Counted from the first letter of the stretch, positions 24,541 through 37,368 are shown. The stretch: 64,000 bases of DNA from Nematostella vectensis (GCF_932526225.1 NC_064043.1:15312085-15376084), one strand, 5' to 3'. Notes: generated by a model from the sequence alone, not told the origin. Numbers and translations: made by a program.

Positions 24541-27500
24541 ACGGGAGCATGGAGTCAAACCCAGGTTTGGACTGCGAGAAGGACGGGGAAGGAAAGTACG
24601 GCAGGATACCACCCGGAGGGAGAGATGTCCCAAAGGGTAACGTGAAGGGTGCGGTCGGGAAAAACCCTGTAGATAAAAGGAAAAAAAGGTTAAAGATATA
24701 AAACGTGCAGCTTTCGTGCTACTTTTTTTTTACTTTTCAGATTTTGAACCTTTTTCTCTTGCACTTGGTTAGATGACCTTTTTGTAAATCATACAATACA
24801 CTCAGGGGTTATACCAAGGACCAAGTAACTATTGAAGAAGAAAAATATCCTTGAAATTTGACGTTTTAAAGTAGATAAGCTCAAAAACTAGGATCGAAAC
24901 AAGTGGCGCAATAAACTGTTTCCAAATAGTTGGAGCCACGTGATGCGGAAAGCATCTATAAAGTGCAGTTTTGGGATAAACTCGAAAGGTTTTGGTATGG
25001 ATTCGATTTTCTCAATTAAACATGTAACTAAAATGTTTTTGGTGAAATATTTGAGTTATTTCAGGCATATTAGGTGCACCCTTGTAAGAGAAACTCTCTC
25101 TCAAGAGCCCCGAGCCAAAAGCGCTGACGAGCGGAGCCAGACAATCTGGCGCCAACACTTTCTAACCTCGTAACGGAGTGAAAAACATACGCCACTTGCT
25201 TGAACCTGTGAGGTCTGATCGCAAAAACGTGGGTATTGGACACGATAATGGTTTGCACTTTATAAAGCATTGAGCATATTTTCAATTCGAATAGTATCAG
25301 TGAAACATTCTAATTAAGCTCAAGACTGGAGGCATTAAATCTCGAAGGACGTACAATAATAACCTAAGCGTTTGATGCGCCAATCTGTACCGTACATTAC
25401 TGCATACCCTGAATTCAGGTTTAACCTTATTTCAACCTGTTTCAACTTCCATGTGTAAGACATCAAAGGTTGCTACAGCATTATTCAACAACAATTAATC
25501 GACAATATAGCTGTAGGCATCCTGTTGTTGTTGTTGAGTGTATTATCTCTATTGTCGAGTAGCTGACGATGTGCGCGCATTACAGGTCGTGTTAGCAGCA
25601 TGGTGTGCGTGTCGAGTGTCGGGATGGATAGGATAGAATTGTCCCGCATTTAGTCACGTCCTAGGACTCGAGGGCAATGAAACTTGACCATCATGAGAAC
25701 GGAAGCCCGACAAATCTTGTGAAGGGATGGCAATTTGGACGGAAAGCTCAACAAAGTTGTTAAAAAGGTGGAGTCGGAGTCATCAAACGCTAATATGTTG
25801 AGTTGAAGAAAGTTCCCTTGTATGGGCACAACTGCTTTTTGGCTCCCTTCAAATCTCAGATAGTGGTCAACTTTTAAAAAATAGCCATATACACCTCTAC
25901 ACAGAACCAAATGCTTTTTAATGTAAAGCCCTCCATTCTAGTTCAGAATCCTAATTCAAGGGATTCCTTGGAAATACAGGCCTTTGGTACCAAATCCCTG
26001 ATATTTCTTTCAAATTTCAGGTTCCTACGTCAAGAAAATACGCCTCTGAGCGAGTACTGACGGTATACAGAAATGTGTTAATGTTTTGTTGCGGTCGCTT
26101 TTCTCGTCGGTTCGTTGAGCCTTGGTAGCGGAGGGCGCCAATCAGCGCATGGCGCGTAGCTCCCGTCCACTTTGCTAACAAGATTAACGAGCAGCGCCAA
26201 CTGGTCTGAGGACTTCGAACGTGATGAAATACTCCATAAGTACGGAATTCGCGCTATCTCGTGCTAATGGCGTTTACTCTTCTCCCCTGAGGTCAAAAAC
26301 ACGCTCACCAAACCAGGCCGATTGCATCAGCGAGTAGCGCACGATGTAAATCACGCGTATCTAGATTTTTCCCCTCTATCTTCACTCTTTTGATTTCATT
26401 GTTTTCTGTACTATTTTGGTCAGCAACGTTTGTTATTGTTTTCACTCCCGTTTGAAACGTCGAAATAACCATCTCATATATTAAACTCAACAAAAAATCC
26501 GCAAAAGCTTCACTAAATCAGCCGATGGAAATGGACTCTTTCTTACACTTGGTGTTTACAAGGATGACAGACTAGTGGCTGAAAGACACTCTTTAATTTT
26601 GCTGTAGTGCGGCTCATTCAATGAAATGGATTTGTTTGCTTTATTCGTGTTTTATTAAAACGAAATATTGAATCGTGGAAAATTGTGTCAAAAATCCTTT
26701 TGATCTTAAAATGAGCTTAGTTTTATACCGCATGCCTAATTCAAACGAAATATCAATTCTCTGTATTGCTCTACCTCGTGTTAGAAAATGTGGTCTTTCG
26801 CCCGAGCATGGAATCGTGGGATGAGGCCTCTTTGCCAGTCCGACTTGTGCTACGATAGGCCATGGGAAACTGGGGCTGAGTGGGCTCGAAGAGATTGCTG
26901 GGAAGAGATGCATATTGCTTTGAGGTGACTCTCTGCAAGAAAAAAGGGCAACAATGTATTATAGCGACACCCACTTTACCGGACACCTGTATTATAGCGA
27001 CACCCACTTTACCGGACACCTGTATTATAGCGACACCCACTTTACCGGACACCTGTATTATAGCGACACCTACTTTACCGGACACCTGTATTATAGCGAC
27101 ACCCACTTTACCGGACACCTGTATTATAGCGACACCCACTTTTACCGGACACCTGTCTTATAGCGACACCCACTTTTACCGGACACCTGTATTATAGCGA
27201 CACCCACTTTTACCGGACACCTGTATTATAGCGACACCGACTTTACCGGACACCTGTATTATATTTGTTCCAATGGTTACCTTTCTACGGGCATCAAGCG
27301 CGAGGAGTCCCGGAATCCCTTGGCGAACGGGTTGCTGTCTATTTTAAGTCGTGTTATCTAGGAGAGAAAAGGTTTTTTGATTAAACAGAGAAAGTGTTGG
27401 TTGACGTTATCGCCGCGTCAGTCATCCCTCTTACTTCTTCTAAGCCCAGTCAAGAATTTCTACTGCGCGGACAGCCGGAAAACTATTGAAAAGAAAATTT

Positions 27501-30500
27501 GATTCGCGAGATGGTGAATGGTTTAGAGGTTTAAGTTAGAGGACACTTCGCCCCTCTTTATCCGTATTCCGTAGATTGACAACTACTCTTTCACATCCCT
27601 ACCTCCCTCAAGTAACTTGCCAGTTATATAAACCCCTCATTCCCACCTCCCCTCCTTTCCACCCCACCCTCCCTTGACACCCCTCCGTCACACCCTCCCT
27701 TACCTTGACACCCCTCCCCCCTTGTCTTAAGAAAAGTTTTTCAAACCCCTCCGTCCCCTCCAACCCCACTCTCACGCCTCCTTCGTCTTACTTGCTGGCT
27801 TTTAAAACCTCTCCCTCCCTCCCCTTGAACCCCTCCCTCCCCTCACACTCCCCTCTCCCTCCCATCGAACCCCTCCCTCCCCTCACCCTCCCCTCTCCCT
27901 CCCATCGAACCCCTCCCCTCTCCCTCCCTTCGAACCCCTCGCTCCCCTCGAGCCCCTCCCCTCTCCCTCCCCTCGAACCCCTCCCTTCCCTCGAACCCCT
28001 CCCTCCCCTCGAACCCCTCCCTCCCATCGAACCCCTCCCTCCCATCGAACCCCTCCCTCCCTCGTCTCACCAGTTGGTTCTGGTATGCCGTGACGGCTAT
28101 GAAGGTTGTCGAGGGGAATGTAAAGGTTTTCATCCTCTCAGACTTGAGGTTGATTACCGACGCTGTGTGGTCCCGCTTACGAATGACGTGAATCCGTGGC
28201 TGGTATTTGTGCATGGAATTAAGGATCAGCTGAAAAAAAACAACTCCGTAAACATCATGTCTAATAGCATCACTATCTTAAAAAATCAATATTTCAAGGC
28301 TGTTTAGCAGCAATATCATCAACAGACAACAGAGTATAACCTTTCTCACGCCAAGAAAAACGTAGATGGGTAATTTTTCAAATATACTTGTTTTAACCGT
28401 ATACATATGGCAACGCATCTACAGAAATTTTAGATAGACTGGTACAGAAATTCACGTTCTCATAGGGGTTGTTCAGTTCTCGTAGGGGTTGTTCAGTTAT
28501 AAAGAAGGGGTTGTTCAGCCAAAGAAATTTTAATGAGTCAAAAAGTTTAGCCTTTATTCTTTAAATTGGGCATCAGTAATTCAGGTTCTAAGTGATGGGC
28601 AATATATACACCTCTGTTTCTTTAACAGCAGAAACACTTTTAGAAATTTTACACCTTCTTCTAAAAGATCAGACAAACACCCAATAAAATATAAAATCAC
28701 TCACGCAATGATGGGGCTGGCAAATTTTTCATGTTTTTTTGCATTCAAGCAAAAAGTTTAAAAGTCATTGACGACTTCGAGGTTGCTTTTTACTTGTTAG
28801 CACAGCATTTGCCTATTGATCGTAGTCAATGCACCAGAGCTTTTTCAAGCATTATCAAAAGAAATGTGCGAAACACTACAATCTTTAATATACTTTTAAT
28901 GTTAAACTAAGTAAAACAGACAGTAAATAGAAAGCTCTAGTTGTCAATCTCGAGCGATGTATTATTGCCGATAAAATCGTATCCGTAAAGACGCAGATAG
29001 TAAAGAGAATGTGAAACCGTTAAATATGCACAAAACATGTACAGTAAATTCTAAATAAAAACAGCCTACGAAGCGTAAGGTTATGGATGTTTTACATAAT
29101 ACTTGTATTCGATCGTGGGATAGAGATGCATTAAATTGCCTGAAGGCCGTCTGTTATCACCGATCCATTTTGGCCATTTAACAAAGAGGACTTGCTCTAA
29201 CAGGTAAAAGGTTGCGTTTTTGGAATACGTTTGAGTCTTTTAAAAGAAAATAGATAAAAAGATATGAACAATAAAAAGATATGAACATTGATTATAAACC
29301 GCTTTAATTTGTAGGATATGGTTAAAAGAAATGCGTGCTTTCATATATCTGTTTCACTCGATTGCTAATAAAGTTACCTCTTGTATTCACTGCTGCAAAT
29401 TTCAAATGTTACTTCTCTAATAGCGTTAAACAAACAAACAAACAAACAAACAAAAAAGAAACAAGGCCAAATCAAATTTTCTAATAAAACAAAAATGAGA
29501 ACAAGGGTTATTCGTGTGGCTACTCACGTGGCCATTGTGATCTGTGTCGTTGTTGGTGAGCTTGACTTTCTCGAACGAGATGATCTGTTTAAGCAGCTGT
29601 TCCCCCGTGAACGGTGAGTCAGGGTGCATGTAGAGTCTGACTGGAGCTGGCGGATCAGCTTTGCCTGCCACCAGCCACGTGGAGCGATGGTACGCGTACC
29701 GGTACCGCTTGTCGTCCACGGGAACGATGTCCAGCAGAACCATGTAGTTGGCTTTGGGCTGGACACCACTCACGGAGATCCGCAACGTTGGGAACATCCG
29801 CCTTTTATCACAGAAAAAGACACAATTAACTTAACTTTTTGATATAATGGTGGTATAAACTTTAGGGGTCATCAATGCTTTAAAAATGAAATGCCAAGAA
29901 AACTTGTGAACTTGGCAAAGAATAAGCTTTCATTAATGTTTATTTTGTCGATAACAGACGGCAAGTCAACGCACAATAGAAGCGGGACTATAGACCAGAA
30001 GAACAAGGCGACTATTTCGTAAATGATTTTGACAATTGAATAACAATAGTAACATTTGAGAATTAAAGTAGCTACTGAACATGCACAAGGCGTCGACTCC
30101 TAGACTCTAAGAACCCGCTTTAAAGACATCGCTATGTCAGGCTGTTGACTTGGGAGTGTAGTCATAGTTGGGATGACGAACAATCTTACGGACAAAGTGT
30201 GGGCCATAAAAACTTATGGAATTACTTGAAACAGAGCCTCCAATAAACAGTTAAACCATCATGCAATTTGTAAATAGTCGGCTAGAGTAAAACCAACATC
30301 ACTTTTTTGGTGGAGGGAAAAATTCGAGCATTCGAGTAGATAAGATTTTGTTTAGATATATGTGGTTTATTTTACACCCATCTACGACATCTGCATCGAT
30401 CGCTTTATATGGTGTAAAAGAAAACATCTTTTATCTGTTTTCTTTAGTATCAGTCTTTCTGCAAAGCTTCTTTTTTGTGTGTGTTGTCATCTTATTGTCT

Positions 30501-32609
30501 CTAGTTATCATGGAATTTCAACCTATCTCTAGTTATTTGATCATGAAAAACGCCCAAGTTGTCGTGATCTTGAACCAAATATTGAATATTATATCTTAAA
30601 TACTTGTAGTCGAATGGTCAAATCTTCGTCACTGAGCGCTGTCCCGAAGAAGACTTAGTAAAAACGAAAATTTGTGGGAGTCGATTACCAGTTTACTCAA
30701 GATTAAATAGATAGATAGTTTATTACAAAATTATTGCATTGTAGCGAAAAGGATAGATTTCGCAGCTCATATCCAGTAAAATTTAACGAAAAAAAATTAA
30801 TAACTGATAAAAGGGTTTAAAGACAATGGCAAGTTCAAATAATAACATGCCTCACAAATATGTTTGTGTAATAATATAAAAAAACTACTTTATATATAAG
30901 CAATGCAAATATGTACAATTCATTGGATATAAATCGCAAATCAATAATGTTTAATTGAGGCACAATAGCAGCCTGTGACGAGATGCGTGCTAGCCATCAG
31001 CGGGTCTTTCAGTGTTCGGGGAGGTGAAATACGCTTTTCAATGTGCGCGTATCTAGCCTCTCGTTATGTATCATCGCATGGTATTTTATCACGGATCAGG
31101 CGAATATCGCAACATATCCCACTGTCTCTAGAATATATACAGACCCAGGTCTCGCGTGTTGCCAATTGACGAGTGTTTCTAATCATGTTATTATTGGCTT
31201 TGCGTGTGGATCCGGCGCATGTGTATCGACTGATTTAGACTATTTATCTACCGGGTTTTAAAACAAGGTGCCAAACTACGTTTTGTCACGAAGAATTTTT
31301 AACACCTTTCAAAGGAAAAAATAAATAAAGCCATTACAAAAATTTCATCCTCACGCTTTCAAATAGAATTATACCATTACAGGAAATACGCCCATAACAT
31401 TGAAAATATCACAAATAGTGATCCGTCGCTTTGCTGTTAACGACAATACTCTAAGCTTAGAAAGAATTCACGCCTTGTTTTGTTGGTGATAACTTAGTTT
31501 GCGTGTTACGCTCTATGTGTTTGTTAACGATTAGAAATAGTTCATCCCGTAATAATAATCAACAAATGTAAACATTGGTCTCGTGTGAGAGGGATGGTTC
31601 ATGCGCGACGGCCATGTAGATAACAATCTCTGTCGCGACGATCTTGACTGAGTCCTGGGGGTCACAGCAGGACTAGAGATCGATAAGCCTGTCCGCGTGA
31701 ACAAGATGAACACACCGATAAAACACCGATAATGATTAGGACTTTGTTTATTCTAATAAGCACCCTTTCGACAAGGACTAGGTCTCGCTCTAGCGACAGG
31801 CATCCGTTTGCAGTACGCAGAGATAACGTGGAACTCGACGAAAACTTCCCTGAACTCGGGAAGCGGTTAATCCGCGGTCGCTCCAGATACGCAGCATATG
31901 TGCCATGATTCACTGTCGATCTAATAGCCTTTTAGTTTACCTGATACGCGATTACAAAACGATACGATATCCGAAACTCCAATACTACAAATCTACTAGT
32001 ACCTTAAATCAAAGCTTTCCAGTCCTTAGGAACTAACACCGATTTATGTTCGTATTTAACAAAGAGTTTAAAAATGTGACACTCGCTATATAGCCTTACC
32101 TTCCAGCTTTCGTTATAATCATTTCCGTCCCTAATTCGCTAAACCGTTCCCACAGTTCTCTCCCCTCCAGCTCTACCGAGATGTTCTGTAAATCAATGCT
32201 TGCTTCTCGAAGCGCTTCGTCATCTGCGTTGTTCGCCTCCTCGGGGGCTGTCTCGTCTACAGCACCAACGTCGGTGTTATCTTCTAGGTCCGTTGCCAAT
32301 TTCTGTCGTTTGGATGGCCGGGGATCTTCGTCATGGCTAGGTTCTCGCATTGACGGTGATTCTTCACATAATGACAAAAACGCCAAAAAAAATGAAAGTT
32401 AGAAATCCCCTTCTTTTGTAATTTTGGGACATTTGGTTGATGAACACTAATAAATTCATACAAATTGAACAAATTGGATCACGTAGGGACAAAAAAGTCA
32501 TTCCCCCCCCCTTTTTACCTTTGCGCTCATTTCTAGGAGCGATCAAAGAAGCGATTGAGAAAGCATTCGCTTTATGAGAGAGGGGCTCACAAGACTTTGG
32601 CGTTTCCAT
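24488..32609 (-). CDS. tbx20: Tbx20-class T-box transcription factor, paralogue B (seven exons)
   Basis: Minus-strand exons: 32609-32519, 32361-32100, 29801-29528, 28229-28071, 27357-27281, 26932-26775 and 24666-24488. They total 1,200 nt, or 399 residues. Junction phases (1, 2, 0, 0, 2, 1) equal those of paralogue A, and exons 3, 4 and 5 have the same lengths (274, 159, 77). Residues 17-24 (FSIASLIA, preceded by KANA) are the Tbx20 eh1-like motif. The T-box covers about residues 94-287. Exon 6 begins [20 protein letters not shown], echoing the ERES stretch recalled from vertebrate Tbx20. Exon 7 is Pro/Ser-rich ([20 protein letters not shown]) and ends at TAG. Exons 1 to 5 are firm. Exons 6 and 7 rest on phase and composition; a competing acceptor 2 nt downstream in exon 6 would give a shorter tail. 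The gene is convergent with A. Confidence 0.87.
26954..27263. repeat. 33-34-bp minisatellite, 9 copies, occupying nearly all of Tbx20-B intron 5
   Basis: Unit on the plus strand: TATTATAGCGACACCCACTT, TACCGGACACCTG. Intron 5 is 348 bp and about 310 bp of it is this array, leaving about 17-21 nt next to each splice site. On the sense (minus) strand every unit contains donor-like CCG|GTAAAG. Confidence 0.92.
27600..28068. repeat. Pyrimidine-rich low-complexity tract (CCCTCCCTCCC / CGAACCCCT), Tbx20-B intron 4
   Basis: Repeated CGAACCCCTCCCTCCC units are densest from 27800 and run to within 2-3 nt of the exon 4 donor (at 28070 on the minus strand). The sense transcript is therefore purine-rich (GGGAGGGAGGGG) immediately after the donor. 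Confidence 0.88.
29429..29456. repeat. Short (CAAA)n microsatellite
   Basis: About six CAAA units in Tbx20-B intron 3, about 70 nt past the exon 3 donor. Confidence 0.8.
29500..29801 (-). repeat. Tbx20-B copy of the near-identical exon 3 tract
   Basis: Inverse counterpart of 15851-16152. One synonymous difference (GAT for GAC, at 29540) was found in 274 exon bases, and 28 bases of intron 3 are the same. The two copies lie in opposite orientation about 13.3 kb apart. Confidence 0.93.
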
Positions 32610-33209
32610 GATGCTCTTGGGCGATCTACTATTGCATGTGAGGCGATCCGGACATCGACTGTGCTAACTTCTCTTGCAAACAGGTCATAATCACCTATTA
32701 ATGATTCGTTGACAGCGAGATGGCTTCTATCATGCCTCTCACCGCTTCTGCCACTCGACCTATGACATCTATGATCACAAATAACAAACAGTTGATGTCA
32801 CCTTATATTATTGTAAAAACATCCTTGTGGATTCTTACGAAGATGGCAGCAAATGGCGCGAATACTATGCGAGTGTCATCACTCAGAGAAGGCGTGCACA
32901 AAGTTTGTCATCAGCGGAGAGCTCACTCATTGCGACAGACGCCGTCTCACCGCAACCCAAACGGACACAGGGAAACGGTTTACTGATCTTGGAATCTCAC
33001 TATTAAGAACGTTAAATAGCCCAACGGACGGATTGCGTTTAATCTAAAACAATCGCTGGATTGCTATCGGCCCTTACAAGCCACCGTATAAAACCGAGCT
33101 TTCACAAACATCTGCAAATTACGGGGTATTGCCAGCAAAAATGGGCGTGACTCGCGAGGAGAGATTATACAACCTCTCACTGCTTAGTTGAAGTGAGTTG
33201 GGTGAGGTA

Positions 33210-33600
33210 ATTTGAGCTAAGGGTAAGGTGGGGTGACATGATGGGTGAGGTTATGTGAGCTAGCTTTAGAGGAAGGTGACATGGTTGGATAAGGTTTTTG
33301 AGCTAGGGTTAGATAGGGGTAACAATGAGGGGTGAGGTTATGTGAGCTAGGGTTAGATAGGGGTGACATTGAGGGGTGAGGTTATGTGAGCTAGGGTTAG
33401 ATAGGGGTGACATTAAGGGGTGAGGTTATGTGAGCAAGGGTTAGATAGGGGTGACATTGAGGGGTGAAGTTATGTGAGCAAGGGTTAGATAGGGGTAACA
33501 TTGAGGGGTGAGGTTATGTGAGCAAGGGTTAGATAGGGGTAACATTGAGGGGTGAGGTTATGTGAGCAAGGGTTAGATAGGGGTGACATGATGGGTGCAA
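33210..33600. repeat. 45-bp minisatellite, about 8 copies
   Basis: Unit: GAGGGGTGAGGTTATGTGAG, CTAGGGTTAGATAGGGGTGA, CATTG, with AGCAAGG and TAACATT variants. A related degenerate GGTAAGGTA-type tail continues to about 33680. Confidence 0.9.
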
Positions 33601-33842
33601 ATTGGTAAGATGGAGGGTAGAGTATAAGGAAAGGTAGGGTACGACATAGTATAGGGTAAGGTATGAGGGGTGAAGTAAGGACTAAGACTACATTTTCAGA
33701 TTAATTAACCCTTGAGCCCGAATGTGCTGTGTCGATTGTCATTACTAATAAAAGTAGTAGACTTCTTGTAGGCCATTTTCTTGATAATATTGGAGCGTTT
33801 TTAGAGCCACTCCACTGTTATTGTTTATCCAGAATGGGAAGA

Positions 33843-34144
33843 CAAATTATTAAAAAAAATTGCGAAATATTCATCTAAAAACACAATATTGGCAAATTTT
33901 GAGCGAAATTGCGATAGCTTTTTCAAATCAGCCGATGGAAATGATTTCTTGTGCTTGGCTAGACTGACAAAATGGTGGTTGGCAGAGTCCCTTCAAATTA
34001 TTAAAAAAAATTGCGAAATATTCATCTAAAAACACAATATTGGCAAATTTTGAGCGAAATTGCGATAGCTTTTTCAAATCAGCCGATGGAAATGATTTCT
34101 TGTGCTTGGCTAGACTGACAAAATGGTGGTTGGCAGAGTCCCTT
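33843..34144. repeat. Perfect 151-bp tandem duplication
   Basis: 33843-33993 is followed by an apparently identical copy, 33994-34144, beginning CAAATTATTAAAAAAAATTG and ending with GGTTGGCAGAGTCCCTT. The internal TCAGCCGATGGAAATG also appears at 26517-26532 with similar flanks, so this belongs to a dispersed family. Confidence 0.9.
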
Positions 34145-36980
34145 CAATAGGCAGAGCGACTAGATGCATGATCTTTAATTAGGATAATTGCCCCTAGCAA
34201 GCTAATCCGGCAATGATATATAGATAGACTTTTATTTGGGGTAACATTTATTATCTAGACAGATAATTTACACGTGGCCCTCAGGGAAAACAAGTAAATG
34301 TATAAAAAAAAAGATCAATTTTGGAGGCCCATAGCAAATGAGCTAACGGACTGCACTACTTTGTCTCTCGCGGGAGCAAGTTCCAGAGTTTTGCGCTGCT
34401 GTACTCGAAATGTTCTCTCTCCACATTGATGTTTTACCCCCGCCGATCACACCGAGCACACGGAGCACACCAGGCAAACAATGCTCGAGAGAAGAAGACA
34501 AAGCTGGGAATATTTAGACGTTTTCGTGTATACATACCAAATCGCACCTATTCGTCTGCTAAATCCATTTATTTCTCTTTCAGATAGACCTACTGCGGTC
34601 AATACAATCCTGTAATAATCATCTGCGGATTAAGAGGACCGGCAAAGTGCAGGGACCTTGGTACTAGTAAGAATAGCACTTACCTAGATGTTTATCAACA
34701 GGAAAGCGGGGCAAGGCTCAGACGATCAATAATACAATCAGGTCTTTTTTAAATCCTGTTCGTGTGAGAAAGAGAAATGACGTCTTACTAAGATAGTGGA
34801 CCAAGGCGGGTCTGTCTGAATAGGTTCTCGGGTCCACAGAAAGTATTCCACTAAAGTTTAGCCAGTTATCCAACGCACGACTGACTAAATGAAAAAGGTA
34901 TTTTGGGGGGCCAAAATGACAATAATAGTATACAGGAGAAAGATTAACGCGAGCTAAAATTTAGGTGAATCCTGTGATATTCCGCGGAATATATGTAATC
35001 CGTCTGAACCATATATAGACCAGTGTTAAGTTTGGGCTTAATCCAAAAGCGAAACAAACATTCAAGATCAGAACGACAGCCGTGAATTGTATTTGTGTGA
35101 AAACTGATAAAATCCTTAAATTCCGGACGTTGTTGGTTTAGCAAGAGGATTTCAAACATCATCAAGTTAGCACCAACCCACGACTTCCCATTTAAGAGAC
35201 GTCCGAGTGTTAAGTATCATATTCCACCAGGAGGTCAGGATAGACATGTGACCGGACAGAGCCGGACAATGGGTGTGTCACCGGACATGGCCAATATATA
35301 GTGTGGTATTGATGGGCAAAAAAGGCCAGTTCTGGAGTTTATTCTTTATAGGCCACTCACCAAGTTTACACTCTTGTACCATAAGTCACACAAAGCGTCC
35401 ATTTGTATCGGCTGCTAAGTCAATCGAGTGACTTCAAATATTGTGTATAAAGTATCAGACTTCCATGGGATAGTTGTTTTGAAGTTTTCTAAAAACCGAC
35501 CGTTGATTGTCATTGTGGGTGGAACGTGGAGACACATTGTGGGTGGAACGTGGATATTCATAATAAAACAACATTTTTAAAGTTTTTCAATTCCTTTTAA
35601 ACTTTCTAAACGATTTTCTTTTATGGCTCTCACCACGTTGATACACCTTAAAAGGATGAATCTGATGATGGAACGTCGAGAGCCCTCGAAAGATTTCGCT
35701 ATCGGTGCTATCGTACGCACTCGGATCGCACTCGCGCCTCACCGTTCAACAGTGTTCATTAAACACTCGTTACTGGGTGCCATGAGTAAGCGCCCCTCAC
35801 AGCCCTCACCTAATCCTAAATACCGAATCTTGTCAGCAACGCAGATCTTAAAAAAGACAAGAGAGCAATCCTTCGTGACGTCAGAGTTCTCATAGCTCTT
35901 TATAAGGCCGCAATCACTGGTATTTGTTACAAATAACTGCTACGCGACTACGCGACATTGTCTTCTGCTAAGAGTAACGGCGATGACAGAACTGTGCAAT
36001 TTTCCCACGCCTGGAACCAGCTCTTATCTGAATTGCAAAGGTGCTAAGACCCCGAGAAAATCATCACTTGAAATATTAACTCTATAATTTCATTTGCGTC
36101 TCAGTGTAGTTTAATCAGGCCATAAAAAGTGTGAATTATGTTGTATAATCGAGGCTACGTAGATAGCACTGGGTTAGGAGATGGTTTTAATTAGCTTTAA
36201 CTCATGACACAATCACACAAGGTCCGGCGAAACAGATTATAAAAAAACAACAATCATAAACACACCCCGAGATATGACAAAAATAAACTTGATCTAGGAC
36301 AGGACAGGTCTATTTCACGGGTAGGATGGTAGCGCATATGCCCAGCCATTTCCCCAGGACATAAATGCCGATCATGTCTAAAAGTCGCATCAAGAAACCC
36401 AAACTTGACCTTGTCTGCGACCCCTGCCAGCTTTACGGGAAACAGAAGCCTTTTCACACTGAGATAGTAATTAGCTTAATATGCTGATAAGGATCTTGAT
36501 AAGTGTTATATTATCAATATATAAACAGCCATTAAGTCACCACCTTGCTTCGCCGTGGTGTCCGGTCACATCTTGCGCACGCATCAAGGACACATTATGG
36601 TTTGTGTAGGGCGGCGCGCTCGGACTAGGAGAGGTAAACAACGATACGAGGTGAAATATAAAGAGAAAAAGAGAAAACAAGACAATGGAGAAGAGCGCGG
36701 AGAAGAATAAATAAATAAGATTGAAGAAGAATAAGATGGTTTAAAAAATAAAAAAACGATTTGAAGAAGATTCAACGAAAGAAGAACATTTGAAGAGGAA
36801 GAAGATTCGCATACAATCAATTCATTGTGTGAGCGATGCTTTTTAAAGTATAAGTTGACAGAAAACTCAAAAGCGGTATAAAATACTTGAATGTACAACT
36901 AATGCTTCAGCTCATTGGTATGTTTAGAACAATTCAGAACTATGGAAATTGGCACCAACATTTCTTATAGATTTGCCCAT

Positions 36981-37088
36981 TGAAGTTAGTGTCTCGGGGG
37001 ATGAGTATGAAGTTAGTGTCTCGGGGGATGAGTATGAAGTTAGTGTCTCGGGGGATGAGTATGAAGTTAGTGTCTCGGGGGTCTCGGG
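36981..37088. repeat. 27-bp minisatellite, 4 copies
   Basis: Unit: TGAAGTTAGTGTCTCGGGGG, ATGAGTA. The first three copies are identical; the fourth ends in GTCTCGGGGGTCTCGGGAG. Confidence 0.92.
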
Positions 37089-37254
37089 AGTATAAGTTCA
37101 GCACAATCAAGTATGCACTTTTACATTTTTTTTTCCACACAGACTCAAACTTAAGTTTTCCTATCCATGTGCAAAATTCGACTTAAATTGCCCCCAATCT
37201 TGATGAAATTTCTCTTTTAACCCTTATGGATTAAAAATGAATGTAAATTAGGAC

Positions 37255-37368
37255 TAAAGCAAGGGATAGCGACAGTTCGAGTTAACATGTACTTCGAGTT
37301 ATGCGAGTTCGACCATAAGGGTACTTCGAGTTACTTAATTTCGAGTTTACGGGGTCCTACACCATTAT
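37255..37368 (-). mobile_element. pogo/Tigger-like transposon end remnant
   Basis: On the minus strand it reads GTAGGACCCCGTAAACTCGA, then TAACTCGAAGTA and TTAACTCGAACTGTCGCTAT. The repeated TAACTCGAA motif resembles the terminal regions of pogo/Tigger DNA transposons. Only one end is seen and there is no transposase. Confidence 0.4.

Noticed and set aside
26771..26930. Tbx20-B ending at TAG 26771 using an acceptor 2 nt downstream in exon 6
   Set aside because: Possible, but the upstream acceptor gives an ERES start like that of vertebrate Tbx20, a phase-1 donor matching paralogue A and a Pro/Ser-rich exon 7. The shorter form could be an alternative transcript.
27843..28070. Extension of Tbx20-B exon 4 into a [19 protein letters not shown] repeat
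   Set aside because: This is read-through past the exon 4 donor into the intronic low-complexity tract.
29426..29527. Extension of Tbx20-B exon 3 past GHVSS
   Set aside because: Read-through beyond the GTGAGT donor; the next exon joins in frame at LILNSMHKY.
34215..34420. Possible 3' end of a LINE (TTTATTTGGGGTAACATTTA, TAGATAGAC)
   Set aside because: Only vague resemblance; no reverse-transcriptase remnant or poly-A/target duplication seen.
35623..35895. 90-codon plus-strand open frame
   Set aside because: No recognised domain or neighbouring exon; length is compatible with chance.
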